This document shows positions 1 to 5,535 of a stretch of 12,247 nt of DNA, piece after piece; within the stretch, counting starts at the first letter, position 1, and every line of letters starts with the position of its first letter. A model generated the notes under the pieces. That model made no database searches. It had not been told where the DNA came from and saw nothing but the letters and a program-made list of their open reading frames with translations. The stretch is from Deltaproteobacteria bacterium (GTDB lineage: Bacteria > Myxococcota_A > UBA9160 > JAFDET01). Location of the stretch: positions 1 through 12,247 of the forward strand of contig JAFDET010000100.1 in the NCBI GenBank assembly GCA_019310195.1, given 5' to 3'. Made by a program: the position numbers and the translations under genes.

Positions 1-552
1 GTGGACGCCCTGGCCCGGGCGACCCTGGACCGCTTCGGTCGCGTGGACGTGCTGGTGAACAACGCCGGCGTGAACGAGGTGGTGCCGGCCGAGGACGAAA
101 GCCTGGAGAGCTGGGAGCGTGTCGTCGGGATCGGCCTGACCGGGGCGTTCCTGTGCGCCCAGCGCCTGGGCCGTCCGATGCTGGAAGCCGGGAGCGGCTC
201 CATCGTCAACGTGGCTTCCGTCCTGGGTCTGGTGGCGTCCGCCCAGATCAAGCAGGCGTCCTACTGTGCCGCCAAGGGCGGGCTCATCAGCCTGACCCGC
301 GAGCTGGCGGGGCAGTGGGCGCGGCGCGGTGTGCGCGTCAACGCCCTGGCGCCGGGCTGGTTCGAGAGCGAGATGACCGCCGACATGTTCGCCGACGAGC
401 GCTCGCGGTCCTGGATCTGCAGCCGCGATCCCATGGGCCGGCCGGGTCGCGCCGACGAGCTGGCGGGGCCGCTGCTGTTCCTGGCCTCCGACGCTTCGAG
501 CTACGTCACCGGCCAGGTGCTCGCCGTCGACGGCGGTTGGACGATCGTATAG
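1..552 (+). CDS. Short-chain dehydrogenase/reductase (SDR), 5'-truncated by the window edge
   Basis: This is the C-terminal ~183 residues of a classical SDR oxidoreductase, which uses NAD(P)(H) to oxidise or reduce an alcohol/carbonyl substrate. The frame is open from base 1, and the N-terminal TGxxxGIG cofactor loop lies outside the window, so the first GTG is probably internal. Visible are the NNAG motif (residues 20-23 of the fragment), catalytic Ser73 in NVASVLG, the YxxxK pair Tyr88/Lys92 in YCAAK, the PG after strand 6 (APGW, 117-120) and the usual C-terminal YVTGQVLAVDGGW. This order matches FabG-like SDRs. The substrate cannot be read from sequence. The stop (TAG) is 10 bases before the MOSC gene on the same strand, suggesting co-transcription. 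Family assignment is secure; specific function is unknown. Confidence 0.93.
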   Translation: MDALARATLDRFGRVDVLVNNAGVNEVVPAEDESLESWERVVGIGLTGAFLCAQRLGRPMLEAGSGSIVNVASVLGLVASAQIKQASYCAAKGGLISLTRELAGQWARRGVRVNALAPGWFESEMTADMFADERSRSWICSRDPMGRPGRADELAGPLLFLASDASSYVTGQVLAVDGGWTIV

Positions 553-562
553 GGTCGCGCCG

Positions 563-1039
563 ATGCACCAGGCGGTGATCGCACGCATCTTCGTGGCTTC
601 GGGAAAGGGAGAGCGCGTGCAGGAACGCGAGCGCGTGAACGCGCTCGCGGGCGCCGGTCTCGAGGGAGACCGCTACGCCGAAGGAAAGGGCAGCTTCTCC
701 AAGCCCAGTCCCGGTCCGGATCGCCACGTGACACTGATCGAGAGCGAGGCGCTGGAGGCGGTGCAGCGGGACTACGGGATCGAGGTCTCTGCGCAGGCTA
801 CGCGGCGCAATCTGGTGACCCGCGGCGCCTACCTGAACCACCTGGTGGGGCGGGTGTTCCGCGTGGGCGAGGCGCGGCTGCGCGGAGTCGAGCTGTGCGA
901 GCCGTGCGCGCTGCTGGAGAAGGAAGCCGGCGTGGCGGGCGCGCGCGGTGCGCTGCTCCACCGGGGCGGCCTGCGCGCCGAGATCCTCGACGGCGGCGGC
1001 ATCGCCGTGGGCGACCCGATCGAAGAGATCACGCCGTAG
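563..1039 (+). CDS. MOSC-domain protein
   Basis: This is a 158-residue, stand-alone MOSC (molybdenum cofactor sulfurase C-terminal) domain. Such domains are thought to carry sulfur or bind molybdenum cofactor; small bacterial members include YiiM- and YuaD-type proteins, some acting on N-hydroxylated compounds. Visible features are GLEGDRYAEGKGSF (residues 32-45), a VTLIESEAL strand-helix (56-64), TRRNLVTRG (80-88), and the conserved Cys in ELCEPC (Cys112 and Cys115), the usual candidate sulfur carrier. The length suits a single-domain member. The ATG at 563 lies 10 bases after the SDR stop and follows an AGGGTCG purine stretch, so the pair is likely an operon. It is convergent with the tRNA-Leu/secG operon. 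The physiological substrate is not evident. Confidence 0.88.
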   Translation: MHQAVIARIFVASGKGERVQERERVNALAGAGLEGDRYAEGKGSFSKPSPGPDRHVTLIESEALEAVQRDYGIEVSAQATRRNLVTRGAYLNHLVGRVFRVGEARLRGVELCEPCALLEKEAGVAGARGALLHRGGLRAEILDGGGIAVGDPIEEITP

Positions 1040-1061
1040 CGAGGGTCGCCGGGCGAGTCCT

Positions 1062-1148
1062 TGGTGCGGCAGAGAAGATTCGAACTTCCACGAGGTTGCC
1101 CCCGCCAGCCCCTCAAGCTGGTGCGTCTACCAATTCCGCCACTGCCGC
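1062..1148 (-). tRNA. tRNA-Leu (anticodon GAG)
   Basis: An 87-nt class II tRNA. The 7-bp acceptor stem GCGGCAG/CTGCCGC pairs perfectly, followed by discriminator A and an encoded CCA. The D-arm carries GG-T-A-G, and the anticodon stem CCAGC/GCTGG holds loop TTGAGGG, giving anticodon GAG (complement of 1112-1114). There is a long variable arm and a T-arm with loop TTCGAAT. The long variable arm plus GAG identify leucine. It is on the same strand as and downstream of secG, as leuU follows secG in E. coli. Here the two are separated by an inverted-repeat element. Confidence 0.97.
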
Positions 1149-1219
1149 TCAGGAATCGGACCCGCAGATCCTACCGAAGCGGGCGAGAGGTCGCTTCGGG
1201 CCTGGTTGCTGCGGCGGCG
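1149..1219. other. Spacer with a short perfect inverted repeat, upstream of tRNA-Leu
   Basis: This 71-base stretch lies between the tRNA and the large repeat. It contains a perfect 8-bp inverted repeat, CCGAAGCG at 1174-1181 and CGCTTCGG at 1192-1199, around a 10-base loop. There is no T-tract on either side, so it is not a clear intrinsic terminator. It could be a processing or pausing hairpin in the leader of the tRNA transcript. No convincing tRNA promoter was found in it. Confidence 0.4.
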
Positions 1220-1393
1220 ATCCTTAGGCGGCCGAGCCCCTCCGCTCGCCTTCGGCTCGCTGCGCGCCCTCGGCGTGTCGCGTAGCGCTTGCGGAGTCCG
1301 TCGATTCGGGCTTGCGGGCCCCAGGCTCCTGCGGGCTTACAACCCCGTGAGGGGCTGAGCTCCAGTCGCATTGCGGTGCCGGGTCGCTCGGAG

Positions 1394-1422
1394 GGAACCA
1401 GCGGGACAGTCCCACTGGTTCC
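1394..1422. repeat. 29-bp palindrome (GGGACAGTCCC core) inside the inverted-repeat element
   Basis: Arms GGAACCAGCGGGAC and GTCCCACTGGTTCC pair over 14 bp with one mismatch (1402/1414) around a single central A. It is GC-rich and could form a tight hairpin or cruciform. GGGACNGTCCC-type hairpins resemble repeated extragenic palindromes that are mobilised by REP-associated tyrosine transposases. That link is an inference from pattern alone; no transposase gene is present in the window. Confidence 0.7.
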
Positions 1423-1484
1423 GCACCTGAGCCTATGGCCCGCAAGCCCGAGGCAACCGTCTACGCGCGATCTCCGGAGATGGA

Positions 1485-1563
1485 CGAGGGCGCGCAGTGA
1501 GCCGAAGGCGAGCGAAGAGCGGGCCCCCGCAAGGCTTGGCGCGCAGTGAGCCGAAGGCGAGCG
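1485..1563. repeat. Two-copy direct repeat forming alternative right arms of the element
   Basis: A 26-bp sequence occurs exactly at 1489-1514 and again at 1538-1563, 49 bases apart. Both copies are complementary to the same left-arm segment around 1243-1268. They therefore offer two mutually exclusive long stems: one of 49 bp using the distal copy, and one of 30 bp using the proximal copy that continues into the inner stems. Two copies do not make a CRISPR array. Confidence 0.75.
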
Positions 1564-1578
1564 GAGGGGCTCGGCCGC

Positions 1579-1968
1579 CTAAGGATTAGCGGGCGCCTCC
1601 GGAGCTTCCTCCGGCGCAGCCGGCTCCTCGACCGCCTGCGGCACCTCGACGAACGGTGAGTCCGCTCCCTCCGCGGCCGGCGCCGTTTCCTCGGTCGCGG
1701 GCTCCTCGCCTTCCGGGAAGAGGGTGCTGCCCGAGTCGCCCGTGCCCATGTAGGAGAGGATCAGGCTCGTGCTCATGAAGATGATCGCCGCGCCGGTGGT
1801 GAGCTTGGTGAAGAAGAAGTTGCCGGCGCCGCGGCTGCCGAAGACCGTGCTGCTGCCCCCGCCTCCGAAGACGGCGCCGATCTCGGCGCCCTTGCCGCGC
1901 TGCAGCAGCACCACCACGATCAGGATCAGGCACACCAGGACGTGCACTACAGTCAGGAAGACGGTCAC
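1579..1968 (-). CDS. secG: Protein translocase subunit SecG
   Basis: SecG is the small accessory subunit of the SecYEG translocon in the inner membrane, aiding SecA-driven protein export. The 129-residue product has two hydrophobic segments (about 3-22 and 57-75) flanking the conserved cytosolic loop. That loop shows LLQRGKGAEIGAVFGGGGSS (21-40), then TVFGSRGAGNFFTK-like residues to about 55. The tail from about 85 is Ala/Glu/Pro-rich and dispensable-looking, which is common in high-GC SecGs. I chose the GTG at 1968 because GGAGGAG precedes it with a 5-base gap and the first membrane segment begins right after it. The start overlaps the tpiA stop as GTGA, implying translational coupling. The last two sense codons and the TAG stop lie inside the 49-bp arm of the adjacent repeat, so the C-terminus may have been re-set by that element. 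Confidence 0.95.
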   Translation of the reverse strand: MTVFLTVVHVLVCLILIVVVLLQRGKGAEIGAVFGGGGSSTVFGSRGAGNFFFTKLTTGAAIIFMSTSLILSYMGTGDSGSTLFPEGEEPATEETAPAAEGADSPFVEVPQAVEEPAAPEEAPEAPANP

Positions 1969-2732
1969 GCGGACTCCTCCGGGCGCTCGAAGCGCACGAT
2001 CCTGGAGAAGCTCTCCGGCTCCAGACTCGCACCGCCCACCAGCGCCCCGTCGATATCGGGCTGGGCCATGAGATCGTACACGTTGTCGGGCTTGACCGAG
2101 CCGCCGTACTGGATCCGGATGGAGGCGGCGTCGGTGCCGAAGCGCTTGGCCAGGCGCTCGCGGATGAAGGCGTGAACCTCCTGGGCGAGCTCCGGCGTGG
2201 CCGTACGCCCGGTCCCGATGGCCCACACGGGCTCGTAGGCGACCACCACCTCGGTGGCCCGCTCCGCCGGGACCGGCTCCAGGCTGCCCGTGAGCTGGGT
2301 CTCGATCACCTCGAAGGTGCGCTCGGCCTCGCGTTCGTCCAGGGTCTCCCCCACGCAGACGATGGGCCGGATGTCTTGCTCGAGCAGGGCGGCCGCCTTG
2401 CGAGCCACGAACTCGTCGCTCTCGCCGAACAGATGGCGCCGTTCGCTGTGGCCCACGATGGCGTAGGCGCAGCCCAGGTCGGCGAGCATGCCCGGGGACA
2501 GCTCGCCGGTGAAGGCGCCCTTCTCCTCGGGGTGCACGTTCTGCGCGGCGAGCTTCACCGAAGAGCCCACCAGGCCCTGGCCCACCCGGTCCAGGGCGCT
2601 GGCCGGGGGCGCCAGGACCACGTCCACGCCCTCCGCGCCCTCCACCAGGGGGAGGAAGGCCTCGACGAACGCGACGGCCTCGCTCAGCGTCTTGTGCATC
2701 TTCCAGTTGGCGGCGAGGATCGGGGTGCGCAT
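1965..2732 (-). CDS. tpiA: Triosephosphate isomerase
   Basis: The enzyme interconverts dihydroxyacetone phosphate and glyceraldehyde-3-phosphate in the cytosol (glycolysis/gluconeogenesis). The 255-residue length is standard for one TIM barrel. Key residues are all present: Asn9 and Lys11 in AANWKM, catalytic His95 in VGHSERR, catalytic Glu167 in AYEPVWAIGTG, the flexible loop 6 (about 168-178), and the phosphate-binding QYGGSVKP (208-215) and LVGGASL (231-237). The ATG at 2732 lies two bases after the pgk stop (TAG-AC-ATG), with GGAG about 9 bases upstream inside pgk. Its TGA overlaps the secG GTG. It is the third gene of the gap-pgk-tpiA-secG operon. Confidence 0.98.
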   Translation of the reverse strand: MRTPILAANWKMHKTLSEAVAFVEAFLPLVEGAEGVDVVLAPPASALDRVGQGLVGSSVKLAAQNVHPEEKGAFTGELSPGMLADLGCAYAIVGHSERRHLFGESDEFVARKAAALLEQDIRPIVCVGETLDEREAERTFEVIETQLTGSLEPVPAERATEVVVAYEPVWAIGTGRTATPELAQEVHAFIRERLAKRFGTDAASIRIQYGGSVKPDNVYDLMAQPDIDGALVGGASLEPESFSRIVRFERPEESA

Positions 2733-2734
2733 GT

Positions 2735-3916
2735 CTAGCTCTCCAGTGCGGCGACGCCCGGGAGCGTCATGCCTTGGACGTACTCGAGCGACGCGCCGCC
2801 GCCCGTCGAGAGGTGATCGATCCGGTTGCCCAGGCCCAGCTGGTTGATGGCGGCCAGGGAGTCGCCGCCGCCCACGACCGAGGTGGCGTCGGAAGTCGCC
2901 ACGGCGCGCGCCACCTCCCGGGTGCCGGACGCGAAGGCCTCGATCTCGAACACACCCATGGGGCCGTTCCAGAAGATCGTGCCGGCGCGGGCCGCCTCTG
3001 CGGCGTAGGTGGCGGCCGTCTCCGGCCCGATGTCCAGGCCCATCCAGCCGTCGGGAATCTGCTTCACAGTGCGGTGCTCGGCGTCGTCGCGCAGCTCGCG
3101 CGCGACCACGTGATCGGTCGGCAGCAGCAGGCGGCGCCCGGCCGACTCGGCGGCGTCCAGCACGCGGCGGGCCTCGGCCACCTGGGCGTCCTCCACCAGC
3201 GACTCGCCGGTGGGCTCGCCCCGTGCGCGCAGGAACGTGTAGGCCATGGCCCCGCCCACGGCGAGCACGTCGGCGTGGGGCGCCAGGGCCTCCAGCACGG
3301 CCAGCTTGTCCGACACCTTGGCCCCGCCCAGGAAGCAGAGCAGGGGGCGCCGCGGCTCCAGGACCACGCGCAGGTGCTCCAGCTCCGCCGCCAGCAGGTC
3401 GCCGGCTGCGGCGCGCGAGACGTGGGCCACCATGCCCGCGGTCGAGGCGTGGGCGCGGTGGGCCGTGCCGAACGCGTCGTTGACGTACAGGTCGGCCAGC
3501 GCTGCGAGCTGGCGGGCGAACTCGGGGTCGTTGGCGGTCTCGCCGGCGTGGAAGCGCAGGTTCTCCAGCAGCGCGACGTCGCCGTCGCCCAGAGCGTCGA
3601 CCACGTGCTGGGTCTCGGCCCCGACGCAGTCCGGCGCGAAGGCCACGGGTCGGTCCAGAAGCTCTGCCAGGCGCACCGACACCGCGCGCAGCGACAGCTC
3701 CGGGCGCCGCTCGCCCTTGGGCCGGCCCAGGTGCGAGGCCACCACCACCCGTGCGCCCGCGTCCGCCAGCCGGCGCAACGAGGGCAGGGAGGCCCGGATG
3801 CGCGTGTCGTCGGCGACCTCGCCGTCCCGGAGCGGGACGTTGAGGTCGGCCCGAACGAAGACGCGCCGTCCCCGGACCCCCTCGGCCAGAAGGTCGTCCA
3901 GTCGGGCGACCGGCAC
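2735..3916 (-). CDS. pgk: Phosphoglycerate kinase
   Basis: The kinase transfers phosphate from 1,3-bisphosphoglycerate to ADP, giving 3-phosphoglycerate and ATP. The 393-residue length is typical. The N-terminal substrate domain shows VRADLNVP (21-28), SHLGRPKG (61-68), ENLRFH (118-123) and VNDAFGTAHRAHAS (145-158). The C-terminal nucleotide domain shows GGAKVSDK (197-204), FWNGPMGVFE (315-324), GGGDS (349-353) and STGGGASLE (370-378). The GTG at 3916 comes 6 bases after the gap stop, with no strong Shine-Dalgarno sequence between, so translation is probably coupled to gap. No catalytic residue is missing. Confidence 0.98.
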   Translation of the reverse strand: MPVARLDDLLAEGVRGRRVFVRADLNVPLRDGEVADDTRIRASLPSLRRLADAGARVVVASHLGRPKGERRPELSLRAVSVRLAELLDRPVAFAPDCVGAETQHVVDALGDGDVALLENLRFHAGETANDPEFARQLAALADLYVNDAFGTAHRAHASTAGMVAHVSRAAAGDLLAAELEHLRVVLEPRRPLLCFLGGAKVSDKLAVLEALAPHADVLAVGGAMAYTFLRARGEPTGESLVEDAQVAEARRVLDAAESAGRRLLLPTDHVVARELRDDAEHRTVKQIPDGWMGLDIGPETAATYAAEAARAGTIFWNGPMGVFEIEAFASGTREVARAVATSDATSVVGGGDSLAAINQLGLGNRIDHLSTGGGASLEYVQGMTLPGVAALES

Positions 3917-3922
3917 GGCGGC

Positions 3923-4918
3923 CTAGCGGCCCATCAGCAGGGCGAGATCGACCACGCGGTTCGAGTAGCCCCACTCGTTGTCGTACCAGCTGAGGATCTT
4001 GGCGAAGTTGCCGCCCATCACCTTGGTGTACTCGGCGTCGAGGATCGACGAGTGCGGGTTGCCCTGGAAGTCGATGGAGACCAGCGGCAGCGTCGACACC
4101 TGCAGGATGCCCTTCATCGGGCCCGCGGCGGCCGCCGTCATGGCGTCGTTGATGGCCTCGGCGGTGGCGTCCTTGTCGAGCTTCAGCGAGAGGTCCACAA
4201 CCGAGACGTCCGGGGTGGGGACGCGCATGGCGAAGCCGTCGAGCTTGCCCTTGAGCTCCGGCATCACGTGGGCGATGGCCCGGGCGGCGCCGGTGCTGGT
4301 GGGGATGATCGAGGTGCCCGCGGAGCGCGCACGGCGCAGGTCCTTGTGCGGGAAGTCCAGGATCACCTGGTCGTTGGTGTAGGCGTGGGTGGTGGTCATC
4401 CAGCCGGCTTCGATGCCCCAGTTGTCGTGGATCACCTTGGCCACCGGCGCCAGGCAGTTGGTGGTGCACGAGGCGTTGGACACGATCTTGTGCTTGCTCG
4501 GGTCGTAGGCGTCGGTGTTGACGCCGAGCACCATGGTGAGGTCCGGCTCGGTCGCCGGCGCGGAGATGATCACCCGCTCGGCCCCGGCCTCGATGTGCTT
4601 GGCCGACTTCTCGCCGCTGGCGAAGATGCCGGTGGACTCGACCACGATGGTGGCCTCGCGCTCCTTCCACGGCAGCGCGGCCGGGTCGCGCTCCGACGTG
4701 ATCGGGATGCGCTTGCCGTCGACCACGATGGCATCGCCGTCGGCCTCGACTTCGCCCGCGTAGATCCCGTGGACGGAGTCGTACTTGAGCAGGTGGGCCA
4801 GGGTCTTGGCATCGGTGAGGTCGTTGATGCCGACCACTTCGATGTCCTTGCCCCGCGCCGCCCGGAAGACGAGGCGCCCGATGCGACCGAAACCATTGAT
4901 ACCCACGCGTACGGACAT
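3923..4918 (-). CDS. gap: Glyceraldehyde-3-phosphate dehydrogenase (NAD-dependent type)
   Basis: The enzyme oxidises and phosphorylates glyceraldehyde-3-phosphate to 1,3-bisphosphoglycerate in the cytosol. The 331-residue product has the Rossmann motif GINGFGRIGR (6-15), IND at 31-33 (the Asp favours NAD over NADP), the active site SNASCTTNC with catalytic Cys151, His178 in THAYTNDQ, and the C-terminal SWYDNEWGYSNRV. The ATG at 4918 follows GAGGAGG with an 8-base gap. A frame extension upstream to 4999 exists but lacks family similarity and would place that Shine-Dalgarno inside the gene. This is the first gene of the operon reading to secG. Its promoter should lie in 4919-5157. Confidence 0.98.
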   Translation of the reverse strand: MSVRVGINGFGRIGRLVFRAARGKDIEVVGINDLTDAKTLAHLLKYDSVHGIYAGEVEADGDAIVVDGKRIPITSERDPAALPWKEREATIVVESTGIFASGEKSAKHIEAGAERVIISAPATEPDLTMVLGVNTDAYDPSKHKIVSNASCTTNCLAPVAKVIHDNWGIEAGWMTTTHAYTNDQVILDFPHKDLRRARSAGTSIIPTSTGAARAIAHVMPELKGKLDGFAMRVPTPDVSVVDLSLKLDKDATAEAINDAMTAAAAGPMKGILQVSTLPLVSIDFQGNPHSSILDAEYTKVMGGNFAKILSWYDNEWGYSNRVVDLALLMGR

Positions 4919-5157
4919 GGCTGGAGCCTCCTCGTGGCGACGGCGTTGCCGCGCTCGGTGTGGAAACCGCGCTGGCGGGACCCGGTAATGGGGATGCAAC
5001 CCGCGGCGGCGCGCGGAATGTACCGGTCCGCCCGTCGGGTCGCTACCTGTGGAAGGGCGGCGGCAATCCGCACCAACGCAGTAAGCTACCGATCCGGAAG
5101 GCGAAGCCGACCGGCAGCGGGGCGGCGGGCTCGCCGGCCTAGCGTCTTGGGGGGATC
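4919..5157. promoter_or_regulatory. Divergent intergenic region between gap and acpS
   Basis: This 239-base gap separates two divergent transcription units and must hold, or lie near, their promoters. I see strong Shine-Dalgarno sequences at both edges: GAGGAGG before gap on the minus strand and GGGGGGA before acpS on the plus strand. I could not pick a convincing -35/-10 pair for either direction. One minus-strand TACATT (near 5018-5023) resembles a -10 box but has no matching -35. No protein-coding or RNA signal was recognised. Confidence 0.4.
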
Positions 5158-5535
5158 GTGATCGTCGGCAGCGGAGTCGACGTGGTCGAGGTGGCTCGCA
5201 TCGAGCGCGTTCTGGCGCGCCGGGGCGGGGCCTTCGAGCGCCGGGTATTCAGCGAGCGCGAGCTCCGGGCGGCGCGGCGCAGCCGCCGGCCCGGGCGCTC
5301 CCTGGCGGAGCGCTTCGCGGTGAAGGAGGCGGCGCTCAAGGCCGTGGGCACAGGCTGGGGCGCCGGAGCGCGCTTCCGGGACGTGGAGGTCCTGGACGGC
5401 CCCACCCCCGGTTGTCCGCGCCTGGTCCTGCACGGGGTGCCGGCCGAGCGGGCCGGCGCAGCGGTGGCCCATGCGGCGGTGTCGGCCAGCCGGCATCGCG
5501 CCGTGGCCGTGGTGCTGCTCGAGGTCGCCCGGTGA
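5158..5535 (+). CDS. acpS: Holo-[acyl-carrier-protein] synthase
   Basis: AcpS transfers 4'-phosphopantetheine from CoA to the conserved serine of acyl carrier protein, activating it for fatty-acid synthesis. The 125-residue length matches the family. It has GSGVDVVEVARIE (4-16) with Mg-binding Asp8, FSERE (31-35), and SLAERFAVKEAALKAVGTG (48-66) with catalytic/metal Glu57. It ends with the usual hydrophobic strand, VSASRHRAVAVVLLE. GTG at 5158 follows GGGGGGATC. The stop overlaps the next gene as GTGA, so acpS heads a tightly coupled cluster with an acylase and a degenerate polymerase. This is not one of its familiar neighbourhoods (pdxJ, nadE/tsaE region). Confidence 0.93.
   Translation: MIVGSGVDVVEVARIERVLARRGGAFERRVFSERELRAARRSRRPGRSLAERFAVKEAALKAVGTGWGAGARFRDVEVLDGPTPGCPRLVLHGVPAERAGAAVAHAAVSASRHRAVAVVLLEVAR

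Larger units (their letters stand above)
1220..1586. repeat. Large nested inverted-repeat element between secG and tRNA-Leu
   Basis: Arm 1220-1268 is the reverse complement of 1538-1586 over 49 bp with a single mismatch (1259/1547). Inside it, 1243-1272 also pairs with 1485-1514 (30 bp, one mismatch). In that same register 1306-1320 pairs perfectly with 1437-1451, and 1323-1328 with 1429-1434. The two right-hand partners share a 26-bp exact direct repeat (1489-1514 and 1538-1563, period 49). A 29-bp near-perfect palindrome with core GGGACAGTCCC lies at 1394-1422. No credible protein is encoded here. The structure suggests a fold-back or MITE-like intergenic element, or a large structured RNA. 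No target-site duplication is visible at the edges. The right arm enters the 3' end of secG. Confidence 0.85.

Noticed and set aside
1171..1549. Short open frames on both strands within the repeat element
   Set aside because: They are Arg/Ser/Ala/Pro-rich, lack convincing ribosome sites, and follow the symmetry of the inverted repeats rather than any protein pattern.
1485..1563. Repeats resembling a CRISPR array
   Set aside because: There are only two repeat copies, they are part of a larger palindrome, the 'spacer' is repeat-like sequence, and no cas gene is present.
1220..1586. Insertion sequence with terminal inverted repeats
   Set aside because: The 49-bp arms look like terminal repeats, but the interior encodes no transposase and no target duplication is visible, so only a non-autonomous or structural element can be supported.
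1965..4670. Continuous 901-codon minus-strand frame ending in TpiA
   Set aside because: Only the last 255 residues resemble a protein family. The upstream part is the alternate frame of pgk and gap, and the true tpiA start is ATG 2732.
4919..4999. Upstream extension of gap by 27 codons to a start at 4999
   Set aside because: The added residues do not match GAPDH N-termini, and a strong Shine-Dalgarno sits right before the ATG at 4918.
2774..5161. Plus-strand open frame of 795 codons antisense to gap and pgk
   Set aside because: The opposite strand encodes unmistakable Pgk and GAPDH with all motifs. The plus-strand translation is low-complexity Gly/Ala/Arg/His sequence with no recognisable domain, a normal by-product of high GC.
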